DNA of 64,000 bases from Phocoena phocoena (taxonomy: Eukaryota > Chordata > Mammalia > Artiodactyla > Phocoenidae). The notes beneath the pieces are model-generated. The model did not search any database and was not told the DNA's origin. It saw only the letters and a program-made list of their open reading frames with translations. Position 1 is the stretch's first letter. The number at the start of each line of letters is the position of its first letter. The position numbers and the translations under genes were made by a program. This document shows positions 36,701-46,600 of the stretch, piece by piece. The stretch covers positions 44,410,879-44,474,878 of the forward strand of contig NC_089238.1 in assembly GCF_963924675.1 (NCBI RefSeq), given 5' to 3'.

Positions 36701-37919
36701 GTTGCTTGTAATAATCTCTCATGGTCCTTTGTGTTTCTGCAGCGTTGGTTGTCACTTCTTTTTCATTTCCAATTTTATTGATTTGAGTGTTCTCCCTTTT
36801 TTTCTTGATGAGTCTGGCTAATGGTTTATCAGTTTTTTTTTTATCTTCTCAAAGAACCAGCTTTTAGTTTTATTGATCTTTGCTATTGTTTCCTTCATTT
36901 CTTTTTCATTTATTTCTGATCTGATCTTTATGATTTCTTTCCTTTTGCTAACTGCGGGGTTTTTTGTTCTTCTTTCTCTAATTGCTTTAAGTGTAAGGTT
37001 AGGTTGTTTATTTTTGGTTTTTCTTGTTCTTGAGGTAGGATTGTATTGCTATAAACTTCCTTCTTAGAACTGCTTTTGCTGCATCCCATAGATTTAGGGT
37101 CGTCGTGTTTTCATTGTCATTTGTGTCTAGGAATTTTTTGATTTCCTCTTTGATTTCTTCAGTGATCTCTTTGTTATTGAGTTGTGTATTGTTCAGCCAC
37201 CATGTGTTTGTATTTTTTATAGATTTTTTTCCTGTAATTGATACCTAGTCTCATAGCGTTGTGGTCAGAAAAGATACTTGATACGATTTCAATTTTCTTA
37301 AACTTACCAAGGCTTGATTTGTTTCCCAAGATATGATCTATCCTGGAGAATATTCCATGAGCACTGGAGAAGAAAGTGTATTCTGTTGTTTTTGGATGGA
37401 ATATCCTATAAATATCAAGTCCATCTTGTTTAATGTATCATTTAAAGCTTGCGTTTCCTTACTTATTTTCATTTTGGATGATCCGTCCATTGGTGAAAGT
37501 GGAGGGTTAAGTCCCCTACTATGATTGTGTTACTGTCGATTTCCCGTTTTATGGCTGTTAGTATTTGCCTTATGTACTGAGGTGCTCCTATGTTGTGTGC
37601 ATAAATATTTACAAATGTTATATATTCTTCTTAGATTGATCCCTTGATCATTATGTAGTGTCTTTCTTTGTCTCTTGTAATAGTCTTTAAAGTCTGTTTT
37701 GTCTGGTATGAGAATTGCTACTCTAGCTTCTTTTGATTTCCATTTGCATGGAATATCTTTTTCCATCCCTTCACTTTCAGTCTATATGTGTCCCTAGGTC
37801 TGAAGTGGGTCTCTTATACACAGCATATATACAGTGTTGTTTTTGTATCCATTCAGCCAATCTATGTCTTTTTGTTGGATCATTTAATCCATTCACGTTT
37901 AAGGACATTATCAATATGT
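33786..37919 (-). pseudogene. ORF2: L1 ORF2 of element 2, broken, start codon lost
   Basis: The stop is the TAA at 33786-33788. The usual ATG and first codons are removed by a 49-bp deletion at about 37919. Recognisable parts are LNVNGLN-like sequence near 37895, [20 protein letters not shown] (near 36300), and the palm [20 protein letters not shown] (near 35815-35860), where the FADD aspartates survive but the following Met codon is deleted. The C-terminal part is interrupted by a SINE. Several frameshifts confirm that it is a pseudogene. Confidence 0.92.
34235..34581 (-). mobile_element. CHR-1-like SINE in L1 ORF2
   Basis: Long CHR form on the minus strand, with the repeated cacaactactgagcc-type units (antisense ctcagtagttgtggcgca) and a reversed AT-rich tail at 34235-34260. 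Target-site duplications tattgttt[g/c]tagat lie at 34221-34234 and 34582-34595. The host position is almost the same ORF2 site as the SINE in element 1. Confidence 0.92.
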
Positions 37920-37944
37920 CTTTTCTTTCTCTTGTGTTTCCTGC

Positions 37945-38801
37945 CTAGAGAAGTTCCTTTAGGATTTGTTGTAAAGCTGGTTTGGTGGTACTGAATATTC
38001 TTAGTTTTTGCTTGTCTGTAAAGGTTTTAATTTCTCCATCAAATCTGAATGAGATCCTTGCTGGGTAGAGTAATCTTGGTGGTACATTTTTCTTTTTCAT
38101 CACTTTAAATATGTCCTGTCACTCCCTCTGGCTTGCAGAGTTTCTCCTGAAAGATCAGCTGTTAACCTATGGGGGTTCCCTTGTATGTTATTTGTTGCTT
38201 TTCCCTTGCTGCTTTTAATATTCTTTGTATTTAATTTTTGAGAGTTTGATTAATATGTGTCTTGGCGTGTTTATCCTTGGATTTATCCTGTATGGGACTC
38301 TCTGTTCTTCCTGGACTTAATTAACTATTTCCTTTCCCATATTAGGGAAGTTTTCATCTATAATCTTCCAAATATTTTCTCAGTCCCTTTCTTTTCTCTT
38401 CTTCTTCTGGGACCCCTATAATTTGAATGTTGGTGTGTTTAATGTTGTCCCAGAGGTCTCTGAGACTGTCCTCAATTCTTTTCACTCTTTTTATTTATTT
38501 TGCTCTGCAGTAATTATTTCCACTATGTTATCTTCCAGGTCACTTATCCGTTCTTCTGCCTCAGTTATTCTTCTATTGATCCCTTCTAGAGAATTTTTAA
38601 TTTCATTTATTGTGTTGTTCATCATTGTTTGTTTGCTCTTTAGTTCTTCTAGGTCCTTGTTAAATGTTTCTTATATTTTCTCCATTCTATTTCCAAGATT
38701 TTGGATATCTTTACTATCATTTCTCTGAATTCTTTTTCAGGTACATTGCCTATTTCATCCTCATTTGTTTGGTCTGGTGGGTTTTTACGTTGCTCCTTCA
38801 T
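37945..38801 (-). pseudogene. ORF1: L1 ORF1 of element 2, broken
   Basis: The start is the ATG at 38801 and the stop is TAG at 37945-37947. The frame contains the coiled-coil and RNA-recognition regions across frames; antisense of the latter lies near 38420-38480. The 121-bp tandem duplication repeats the start codon upstream (second ATG at 38922). Because 121 is not a multiple of three, the upstream copy is out of frame with the rest of ORF1. Stops and indels make it non-coding. Confidence 0.85.
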
Positions 38802-39017
38802 CTGCTGTGTGTTTCTCTGTCTTCTCATTCTGCTTAACTTACTGTAGTTGGGGTCTCCTTTTCGCAGGCTGCAGGTTCATAGTTCCCGTTGTTTTTGGTG
38901 GGTTTTTACGTTGCTCCTTCATCTGCTGTGTGTTTCTCTGTCTTCTCATTCTGCTTAACTTACTGTAGTTGGGGTCTCCTTTTCGCAGGCTGCAGGTTCA
39001 TAGTTCCCGTTGTTTTT
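38776..39017. repeat. Perfect 121-bp tandem duplication
   Basis: Positions 38776-38896 and 38897-39017 are identical by eye over all 121 bases, and GGTG occurs at the start of each copy and again after the second (39018-39021). Elements 1 and 3 have the sequence only once, so the duplication is private to element 2. Confidence 0.95.
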
Positions 39018-39589
39018 GGTGTCTGCCCCCAGTGGCTAAGGTTGGTTCAGTAGGTTGTGTAGGCTTCCTTGTGGAGTGGACTGGTGCCTGTGTTCTGGTG
39101 GATAAGGCTGCATCTTGTCTTTCTTGTGGGACGAACCATTTCCGGTGATGTTTTTTGGGGTGCCTGTGACCTCATTATGATTTTAGGCAGCCTCTCTGCT
39201 AATGGTTGGGGTTGTGTTCCTGTCTTGATAGTTGTTTGGCATAGGGTGTCCAGCACTGTAGCTTGCTGGCCGTTGAGTAGAGCTGGGTCTTAGCATTGAG
39301 ATGGAGATCTCTGGGAGAGCTTTTTCCATTTGATATTACATGGAGCCAGGAGGTCTCTGGTGAACCAATGTCCTGAACTCGGCTCTCACACCTCAGAGGC
39401 ACAGGCCTGAAACCCGACCCGGGCACCAAGACCCTGTCAGCCACATGGCTTTTGGGAAGTCTGGGGTCTTCTGCCAGTGTTCAGTATGTGTTCTGTTGGA
39501 GTTCTTCCACATGTAGATGTATTTCTGATATGTCTGTAGGGAGGAAGGTGATCTGCACGTCTTACTTCTCCGCCATCTTGAAGGTCTCT
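38802..39589 (-). promoter_or_regulatory. Shortened L1 5' UTR of element 2
   Basis: About 790 bp (670 without the tandem repeat), against about 1970 bp in element 3. The outer 141 bp (39449-39589) match the first 140 bp of element 3. The next sequence (39448 downward) matches element 3 from 55327 downward. The CpG-rich central part, which probably holds most promoter activity, is absent. The 5' motif containing CAAGATGGCGG (39569-39583) resembles a YY1 site. Confidence 0.8.
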
Positions 39590-39601
39590 CCATTTTTTAT
39601 T

Positions 39602-39888
39602 TAGCTATATAAATTTCCCCAGATTTGTCAAGCAGGAGCCTTTTAAATATTCCTGTATCTTTGATATGTCTCCACTATTCTATGAGCATTTCCTTACTTG
39701 CTGGAGCAAAATGTTCCAGGCTTGTCTTGTACTTCCCTACTCCAGTCTAATATTAGCCTTTTCCCCATGGATCCTAATTACTTTCAGTGGACAGTATAAT
39801 TTGGAAACCAAGATCTGTACACTAAGTGTGTTCATTGATACTGGTCTATCATTGCATCTAGGCTCTCTCAACTGATAGAGCTAGGAAG
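39602..39888. mobile_element. Old LINE-like repeat, left flank of mariner
   Basis: Phrases such as attgcatctaggctctctca and gatagagctaggaagta are typical of an old dispersed LINE-derived repeat. It continues right of the mariner at 41384 (tattttgatatttctaaaac, then an AT-rich tatatacata region). Family uncertain. Confidence 0.5.
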
Positions 39889-39951
39889 TATTGGGTTGGC
39901 CAAAAAGTGTCTTCAGTTTTTAAGTAAAAATAAAGGACACATTTTTCATTT

Positions 39952-41198
39952 TCACCAAGAACTTTGTTGAACAATGTATTCACCCTTTTGTTCCACTACC
40001 TTCTGTCATTTTTTAGGCAACTTCATAATTCCATCATCCCAAAACTTTTTTTTTTTTTCTTTTTGTGGTACGCGGGCCTCTCACTGCTGTGGCCTCTCCC
40101 GTTGCAGAGCACAGGCTCCAGACGCGCAGGCTCAGCAGCCATGGCTCACGGGCCCAGCTGCTCTGCGGTATGTGGGATCCTCCCGGACCGGGGCACGAAC
40201 CCGCATCCCCTGCATTGGCAGGCGGACTTTCAACCACTGCTCCACCAGGGAAACCCCGTCCCAAAACTTTTTATCTTTTTAAGCAAAGAGGTGTTCCAGG
40301 TGCCTTTTACAGTCTTCCAGGGAATTGAAATTTTTTCCATTAAGAGAATTTTGTAAAGACCGAAATAAATGGGAATTCAAAGGTGCAATATCTGGTGAAT
40401 ACAGCAGATAAATCAGAACTTCCCAACCAAGCTGTAACAGTTTTTGCCTGGTCATCAAAGAAACATGCGGTCTTGCAGTATCCTAATGGAAAATTATGTG
40501 TTTTCTGTTGGCTAATTCTGGACGCTTTTCATCGAGTGCTGCTTTCAGTTGGTCTAATCGGGAACAGTACTTGTTAGAATTAATCGTTTGGTTTTCCGGA
40601 AGGAGCTCATAATAAAGGACTCCTTTCCAACTCTACCATATACACAATATCACCTTCTTTGGTTGAAGACCAGCCTTTGGTTGTGGTGCATTTCGCTTGC
40701 CCCATGATCTCTTCCATTCCACATTATTGTACAGTATCCACTTTTCATCGCCTGTCACAATTTGTTTTAATTACGTTTTCATCACGCTTCAGTAGAGAAT
40801 CACATGTGGAAATACGGTCAAGAAGGTTTTTTTGCCTTACTTATGTGGAGCCCTAACATTAAAGCGATGAACATAACCAAACTGGTGCAAATGATTTTCA
40901 ATGCTTGATTTGGATATTTTGAGTATGTCGGCTGTCTCCTATGTGGTATAACGTTGATTGTTCTCAATTAATGTCTCGATTGATCTCTATCAACTTCATC
41001 TGGTGTACCTGACCATGGAGCATTGTCCAGCAAGAAATCTCCAGCATGAAATTTAGCAAACCACTTTTGACATGTTCAATCAGTCACAGCACCTTCTCCA
41101 TACACTGCACAAATCTTTCTTTGCATTTCAGTTGTGTTTTTACCTTTCTTGAAATAATAAAACATGATACACCAAAAATGTTGCTTTTTTCCTTCCAT
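39952..41198 (-). pseudogene. Mariner transposase, broken
   Basis: A cut-and-paste transposase with an N-terminal helix-turn-helix domain and a D,D34D catalytic domain. It starts at the ATG at 41198 (MEGKKQHFWCIMFYYFKKGK) and ends with TGA at 39952-39954. Without the SINE it is about 340 codons, the family length. The linker WFAKFHAGDFLLDNAPWSGT and the first catalytic motif TGDEKWILYNNVEW (near 40700-40765) are clear. The second Asp is in DTARPHVSLMTRQ (40480-40482), preceded by a stop in place of Gln. The third Asp position reads Asn (SPDIAPLNSHLF). It is inactive. Confidence 0.9.
40052..40258 (-). mobile_element. CHR-2-like SINE inside mariner
   Basis: Minus-strand SINE with the CHR-2 body (antisense gagccatggctgctgagc-type phrase) and a reversed T-rich tail. 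Target-site duplications tcccaaaacttttt lie at about 40037-40050 and 40259-40272. It landed in the 3' part of the transposase gene, so the SINE is younger than the mariner. Confidence 0.92.
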
Positions 41199-41383
41199 CT
41201 TCAGTGTTAAAATGGCTACACAAAAATTCACCAATTTTGATAAGTCTTTTTTAAAATGCACACTGATATGACAGCTGTCACATACAATCTAACAAAATTG
41301 TTTCGAATGAAGTTAAAGAGAACTAAGTGCTACTAGAGCCATCTTACAGAAAAAACTGAACAAACCTTTTGGTCAATCCAATA

Positions 41384-42059
41384 TATTTTGATATTTCTAA
41401 AACACATATATTTTATATACATACATGTATATACCTATATCTATATTTATTTTTCTAACTATCAAAAATGTATTTATCCTGATATCTTTAATTCCAATTT
41501 AATACTATATGGTATATTCTAGTCTTCCACCTTTCTGTACTTGTACCTCCCTTCTTTAACAGTGAGAAGTCTGGCTTGTGTTATCCTCATTATGTTTACT
41601 TATTTGCTCTAGCCTAGAATTCACAGAAGTTAGTTTCAAATAGCTAACTCATTGCAAAAAGCAAGCCCACTAACTGGAATTTAATATTTTATAGCTTTTT
41701 TTTTAAGCTAAAATTCACATACAGTGAAATGTGCATGTCTTATGTATACAATTTGATGAGTTTTTTTCCACTTGATAAATTTCACTTTTAGATTTATTTC
41801 TATAAATCAATCTGTCTGTCTGCCTATCTATCTACCTTTCTATCTATTTCCAGAATTTATAATTGTTATCTGTAGAGAGTTTTGCCTGATATCATATATT
41901 CCACTACTGCCTGAAGTAGAGACCAATTTTATCATTTTATACAGCAGTGTTGATTTAGACATACCTGTATCTAATATATCCCTTTTTTGATTGTTCATCT
42001 GTTTTTACTTACCATTTCTTATTGCACCATATACTTTCTTTCTGGGATCATTTTATTTT
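41384..42059. mobile_element. Old LINE-like repeat, right flank of mariner
   Basis: Continuation of the repeat at 39602-39888, with the AT-rich atatacatacatgtatatac segment and tctaactatcaaaaatgt. A (ctat/ctgt) microsatellite-like stretch lies near 41815-41850. No coding capacity. Confidence 0.45.
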
Positions 42060-43860
42060 CTTCTTGAGGTATAGCCCTGTGAGTGTCAGCTCATAAGCCC
42101 TCAATTTTTGTCTGAAATCTCTCCATTTTAGCTTCATCCTTTAAAGGTAATTTCCTCAATACAATTTTGGGTTACAAATTATTTTCTCTGAGTAATTTAA
42201 ACATATTCTGTCCCTGGTTTATAGTTTCCATAGTTGCACTTGAAAAGTCAGGTATCAGTGTTGATTCTTTCATCATAAATTGTCATTCTCTTTGTTTGCT
42301 CTTAAGACCTTCTCTTCAAATTTGGTGCCTTGCAGATTTGCTATGGTGAGGTAAAAATGTATGTGTGGATCTCTTTATATTTATTCTTCTCAGGATCACT
42401 GTACTTCCTTATTCTAAAGGTTTGTGTGTTTCATCATTCCTGGAAAATTCTCAGTAATTATCTGTTTGACTATCTTTCTTATCTTATTTATTATCACACT
42501 TAAAACTGTGAATTGGGGCTTCCCTCATGATGCAGTGGTTGAGAGTCCGCCTGCCAATGCAGGGGACACGGGTTTGTACCCCAGTCCGGGAGGATCCCAC
42601 ATGCCGTGGAGCGGCTGGGCCCGTGAGCCATGGCCGCTGAGCCTGCATGTCCGGAGCCTCTGCTCCACAGCGGGAGAGGCCACAACGGTGAGAGGCCCGT
42701 GTACCGCAGGAAAAAAAAAAAACCTGTGAATTGATGGTTATTAGGCCTTCTTATTCTCCTCCACATATCATAATTTCTTTTTCATATTTTCCATCTCTGT
42801 GTCTCTCTATACTTTATTCTGGCTAATTTCTTTAGTTTTATCTTCTAGTTCACTAATTCTCCCTTTATCTGTGTCAAATCTGATGATTTACTTGTTCATT
42901 GCATTTTAAATTTTAATTATTTTTTTCCATAAACAATCTAGTTGAATCTTTAAAAACTCTGATCATATTTTGTATTATTTTATATCTGGCTTATATTTCT
43001 ATTCCCTCCTTTATTTCTTTATAAATATTATATATACTTATTTTATATTCTGAATTACATAATTTCAATATTTGAAATACCGTGTTTGTTCATCAGATTT
43101 CTCTCTTTGTTATTTATGTTGCCTCTTGCTCAAAGTATCTTGTTTCCTCATGGGTTTTGTGATTTTTCTTTTTCTTTTCCACAATGAGATCATGTAAACT
43201 GGGACTTTGAGCAAATTCTATGAGGCCAGGGTTAAGGATACATTTTCCTAGAATGGATATGCATTTTTTCCTGCTGAGTGCCTGGAAAGAACTGTCAACC
43301 AAGAATTACTTTAACTGGTCAGTTTGGTTATTTTTCACCCCATATAGGTAGTGTGATTTCAATCCCCATACCGACGTGACAACTAACCTGTGGTTATAAT
43401 TAGGGCTCTCATACATTCTGTTTTGCCCAAAACAGTCCCAGTGAAAATGTCCTTTGTCTTGATGTAATTATTAACAATACCTTCTTCTACTCCCAGAAGA
43501 TTCCCTGTTTGGATTATAAATTATATGTCACTCTATTAAGAAACTAAGAGGAGAGAATTTTTACCTCTTCCAACCATAGCCAAGGCAAAACGGAGGTTTT
43601 ATTATTTCTCCTTTGCAGAGAAGAATTTCTAGTTCACTCTTTCACTGAAGGTGTATCTCCCAGAATCCTGATTTTACACATTGGGGTTTCCATCCCAACT
43701 TCTCAAATAAAAAGCTCTAGGTTTCTGGGGATTGACAGATGCCCTCAGGGCAGCCACTGGCTTTAGCATGTTTACCTCTTTGGATTCATGCTTTTGCTTA
43801 GTTCTTTGCTTCTAAGGATGTTTCTTACTTTATTGTGAGCTCAGCTATATATTTAAAAAG
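42060..43860 (-). mobile_element. Old L1 LINE, ORF1 region and upstream
   Basis: The plus strand shows diverged antisense phrases typical of the ORF1 region of old L1s, such as ttctcaggatcactgtactt (near 42388) and aagaccttctcttcaaattt (near 42306). A CHR-2-like SINE splits it at 42516-42723. The right boundary is approximate; the part beyond 43330 is poorly recognisable. Confidence 0.55.
42516..42723 (+). mobile_element. CHR-2-like SINE
   Basis: Plus-strand SINE: gggcttccctcatgatgcag at the start, ccatggccgctgagcctgca in the middle, cacaacggtgagaggcccgt near the end, then an A12-like tail. Target-site duplications ctgtgaattg lie at 42506-42515 and 42724-42733 and are identical. Confidence 0.95.
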
Positions 43861-44214
43861 ATGTTGTAAATCTTTTATCCAGAATATTTAGTTGTTTGGT
43901 TGCAGGACATTTTTTTCCCCTAGAACAAAATCCCTGGGCTCATCATAAATACTGACGTAACTGCATGTGGTATTGGAAGAGCCAATTTTTCTAGTGTTGA
44001 GGTAGCCCAGAAATTTCAAAGAGCAGGTTTCCTATTTGAGAGCTCTAACTTGTCCCACTCTGTTGAAAATAGGAGGATATTTTACTTGAAGGAAAAAAAT
44101 GTCCAAAAAATATATATCTCTTAATGTTTTATATTCTACAGATACGAACTGAGAGCATAAAATCACTTTTGTTTTTCTAACAAAGGAAACAGACAAGTTC
44201 TAGCATAGAAGATA
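43861..44214. other. No gene or assigned repeat
   Basis: Nothing recognisable; AT-rich with short frames only. Confidence 0.45.
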
Positions 44215-44380
44215 GAAGATAATATTATTATTTGCATCTTATAGATGAAGAAAATGAGGCAAAGAGAGGCTAAGTAACTTATCCATGGCCCACTACTAGT
44301 AAGTGATGGAGCTGACATTGGAAGCCACAGTCCATCTGTCTGTAGTACACATGACCTTAGCCACTACCTCTTATGCTCCT
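44215..44380 (-). mobile_element. MIR SINE (ancient mammalian)
   Basis: Antisense MIR core is clear: tgaagaaaatgaggcaaaga, gaggctaagtaacttatcca and tagtaagtgatggagctgac, then ccttagccactacctcttat. Better preserved than the MIR at 8400. Confidence 0.9.
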
Positions 44381-44880
44381 TTGCACAATCATATGCTTTC
44401 TTCTATCTCATCATCATAAAATGAACACTCATGGGGGAAAGTACTGCTACATTGATACCTGTTATAGCCTTCCTTGTATTTTGGGAGCTGAAAAATATCC
44501 AAACTCCACTCGAGATATAAAGGATACAAAAGGATAGGAAAAAAGAAAAAGAAAGCCAGTCTTGTTATAGATTATGAGTACTATGGGGAAATACCAACCT
44601 TTTAAACCTAAATCATAAATGTTTCCCATATCTTCATCCCTTTTCTTATTCTGTTCTATCTCCCTGAAAGGCTCTTTCCTGTTTATTATGTGAAAATTTC
44701 TTGCTTATCTTTTGAATGCAACTCAAATATTATCTCCATTAAAAAAAAATTTCCCATGAATCCCATCCTCCCCACAGCCTTGGTCAGACAGAATTAATGA
44801 TTCATTCATCTGTGCTATCATAGTATTTTTACATACCTTTATAATAACACTTATTAACTGTATTATGCTGAACCATATTT

Positions 44881-45220
44881 TTTTGTTTTATTTATTCATT
44901 CATTCATTTTTGTCTGCATTGTGTCTTCATTGCTGCACATGGGCTCTCTCTAGTTGCGGCGAACAAGGGCTACTCTTCGTTGCGGTGTGCGGGCTTCTCA
45001 TTGTGGTCGCTTCTTTTATTGCGGAGCATGGGCTCTGTGCGCACAGACTTCAGTAGGTGTGGCATGCGGGCTCAGTAGTCGTGGTTCGCAGGCTCAGTAG
45101 TTGTGGCACATTGGCTTAGTTGCTCCGCAGCATGTGGGATCTTCCCGGACCAGGGCTTGAACCCATGTGCCCTGCATTGGCAGGCAGATTTTTAATCACT
45201 GTGCCACTAGGGAAGTCCCT
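44881..45220 (-). mobile_element. CHR-1-like SINE
   Basis: Long-form SINE on the minus strand, with an AT-rich reversed tail (ttattcattcattcatttt) and the antisense body ending ccactagggaagtccc. Target-site duplications aac[c/t]atatt lie at 44871-44879 and 45222-45230. CpG sites are still frequent in the middle, so it is not very old. Confidence 0.92.
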
Positions 45221-45230
45221 AAACTATATT

Positions 45231-45719
45231 AAATTATTATTTTCATAGGTCAGGAATGGTTGAATGTCAGCAAGATCATATGGTTCAACCTAATTTTTTT
45301 AGTGGGGTATATGTATACCCCACTAGACTTAGGGGTAGAAACCATGAGTTATTTACTTTTGCTTCTTTAATTTGGTGCCTGGGCATATGCTCAAAATATG
45401 ACTGTTGGATTAAATGATTGTCCATATGCTGGGCAATTAAAAAAATATTAATCATTGACATCTACTGCATGGACATCAACTAGTCAGAACATTTACTGGC
45501 CTTAAACAACTGCTAAAACTGCACCCATTCTATCAGCTGCATATCAGCCCAGCGTATACCAAGGATACATACAAAAATAAGACTTCTGTGTTGTAGTGAA
45601 CCCCAAAATGGGGTTCTAGCCAACCATATTCAATGCTTAAACCTTCTCTATAACAGTGCCATGAAATATCACTTCAATTTGTGACAGGGAACTAAGAACT
45701 TTCTGTGGTCACCAGTTCA
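45231..45719. other. No gene; contains a near-perfect palindrome
   Basis: Unassigned DNA. The only marked structure is the inverted repeat at 45300-45325. Confidence 0.5.
45300..45325. repeat. Perfect inverted repeat, 12-bp arms, 2-bp spacer
   Basis: The left arm tagtggggtata (45300-45311) and the right arm tataccccacta (45314-45325) are exact reverse complements around TG. It could form a hairpin or cruciform. Nothing links it to a known element. Confidence 0.9.
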
Positions 45720-46205
45720 ATCTTTGAGCACCTCTCATCCCTAGAAAATTCTTTCTTCATTAGACACTACAGTCTATCTTCCTTTAATTTCCATCCATAG
45801 AGCCTAATTATATCCTTAAAGCCTTATTCCTCTCCTAGATGACAGCTCTTCAGATATTTGAATATGGGCATCGTATCTGCCCTCAAGTTGTTTCTTCTAA
45901 AGATAAAGTATCCTTGGTTTCTTAAACCAGTTGCATTTTACATGGTTCATATTCCCCCATAATTGTAGGGTTTTTTTTTAGTTTGGGGTTTTTTTTTGTT
46001 TTTACTATTTTTGTCTACCGATGATGCCCAGAACTGAGCCCTGCATTGTGAGTGGGATATGACCGGAACAGAAGAGAGCAGGACTATCCCATCCTTCAAC
46101 CCCATTTAGGACAAAATTTGACAGCAGGATGCATATGACAGTGTAATACACAATGCATTTCCTGTGGTATAAAACAAGAGTAAAAGCCCAGTCCTGGGGA
46201 GCCAT
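45720..46205 (-). mobile_element. CR1/L3-type ancient LINE fragment
   Basis: The plus-strand phrases cagctcttcagatatttgaa, ttcttctaaagataaagtat and tgatgcccagaactgagccc, followed by gagtgggatatgaccggaac, follow the antisense order of the CR1/L3 3' region. Highly diverged; strand inferred from that order. Confidence 0.65.
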
Positions 46206-46237
46206 GCTATAGGAAGGACAGGATAGTAACCAAACTA

Positions 46238-46340
46238 GACCTGTGGTTCTTAACCCTGGCTGTGCATCAGAAGTGCCTGCAGAGGTTTATAAAAACAAAG
46301 ATGCCTGAGCTCCATTCCAGACCTACTGAATATAACAATC
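46238..46340. mobile_element. MER5A-like hAT fossil, partial
   Basis: tgtggttcttaaccctggct at the left, gcatcagaagtgcctgcaga next, and ccagacctactgaatataac at the right follow the order of the MER5A consensus. The right terminus is lost. Confidence 0.7.
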
Positions 46341-46374
46341 TAAATGTGGGACCTTTGAAAAGGATATAAGAGGC

Positions 46375-46600
46375 AGTATGTGGTCAAGAAGCCATCTCTG
46401 GAGCAAGACTGCCTAGACTGAAATCCAGACTCGTAATTTTGTAAATTGCTTAAATCTCTACTTTCTCACCTCTATAAAGGTATAATGACCTCAAAGTGCT
46501 GTTGTGAGGATTAAATGAGTTACTACAAGTAAAGAACATAGAACAGTTCTTCCTACTGAGTATGTGCTAAGTTAATATTGTCTGTTGCTATGATTTAGGT
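46375..46600 (+). mobile_element. MIR SINE (ancient mammalian)
   Basis: Sense MIR order: gcaagactgcctagactgaa, gtaaattgcttaaatctcta, ctgttgtgaggattaaatga and agaacatagaacagttcttc, then gtatgtgctaagttaatatt. All core segments are present. Confidence 0.88.

Larger units (their letters stand above)
33433..39589 (-). mobile_element. Near full-length L1 LINE, element 2, with shortened 5' UTR
   Basis: Minus-strand L1 with both ends present. The 3' end starts at cacatctttattgag (33433) and the 5' end carries the TTCAAGATGGCGGAG-type motif (39569-39583). ORF2 and ORF1 are both broken. Compared with elements 1 and 3 it lacks about 1.3-1.4 kb of 5' UTR at 39448/39449. It has a perfect 121-bp tandem duplication at 38776-39017 and a 49-bp deletion at the ORF1-ORF2 spacer. 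A SINE interrupts ORF2 at 34235-34581. A target-site duplication is not clear; an imperfect one (catttatttt and cattttttat) is possible. Confidence 0.92.
39891..41381 (-). mobile_element. Mariner DNA transposon, decayed, SINE-interrupted
   Basis: A Tc1/mariner element flanked by TA dinucleotides (39889-39890 and 41382-41383). The terminal inverted repeats read TTGGGTTGGCCAAAAAGT at the left and, on the other strand, TTGGATTGACCAAAAGGT at the right, over about 30 bp. Without the SINE and its target duplication the element is about 1.27 kb, the normal mariner size. The transposase lies on the minus strand and is broken. It sits in an old LINE-like repeat. A CHR-2-like SINE interrupts it at 40052-40258. 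Confidence 0.93.

Noticed and set aside
42516..42723. tRNA gene from A/B-box-like sequence in SINEs
   Set aside because: The tRNA-like parts of the CHR SINEs lack a foldable cloverleaf and are followed by SINE body and A-tail.
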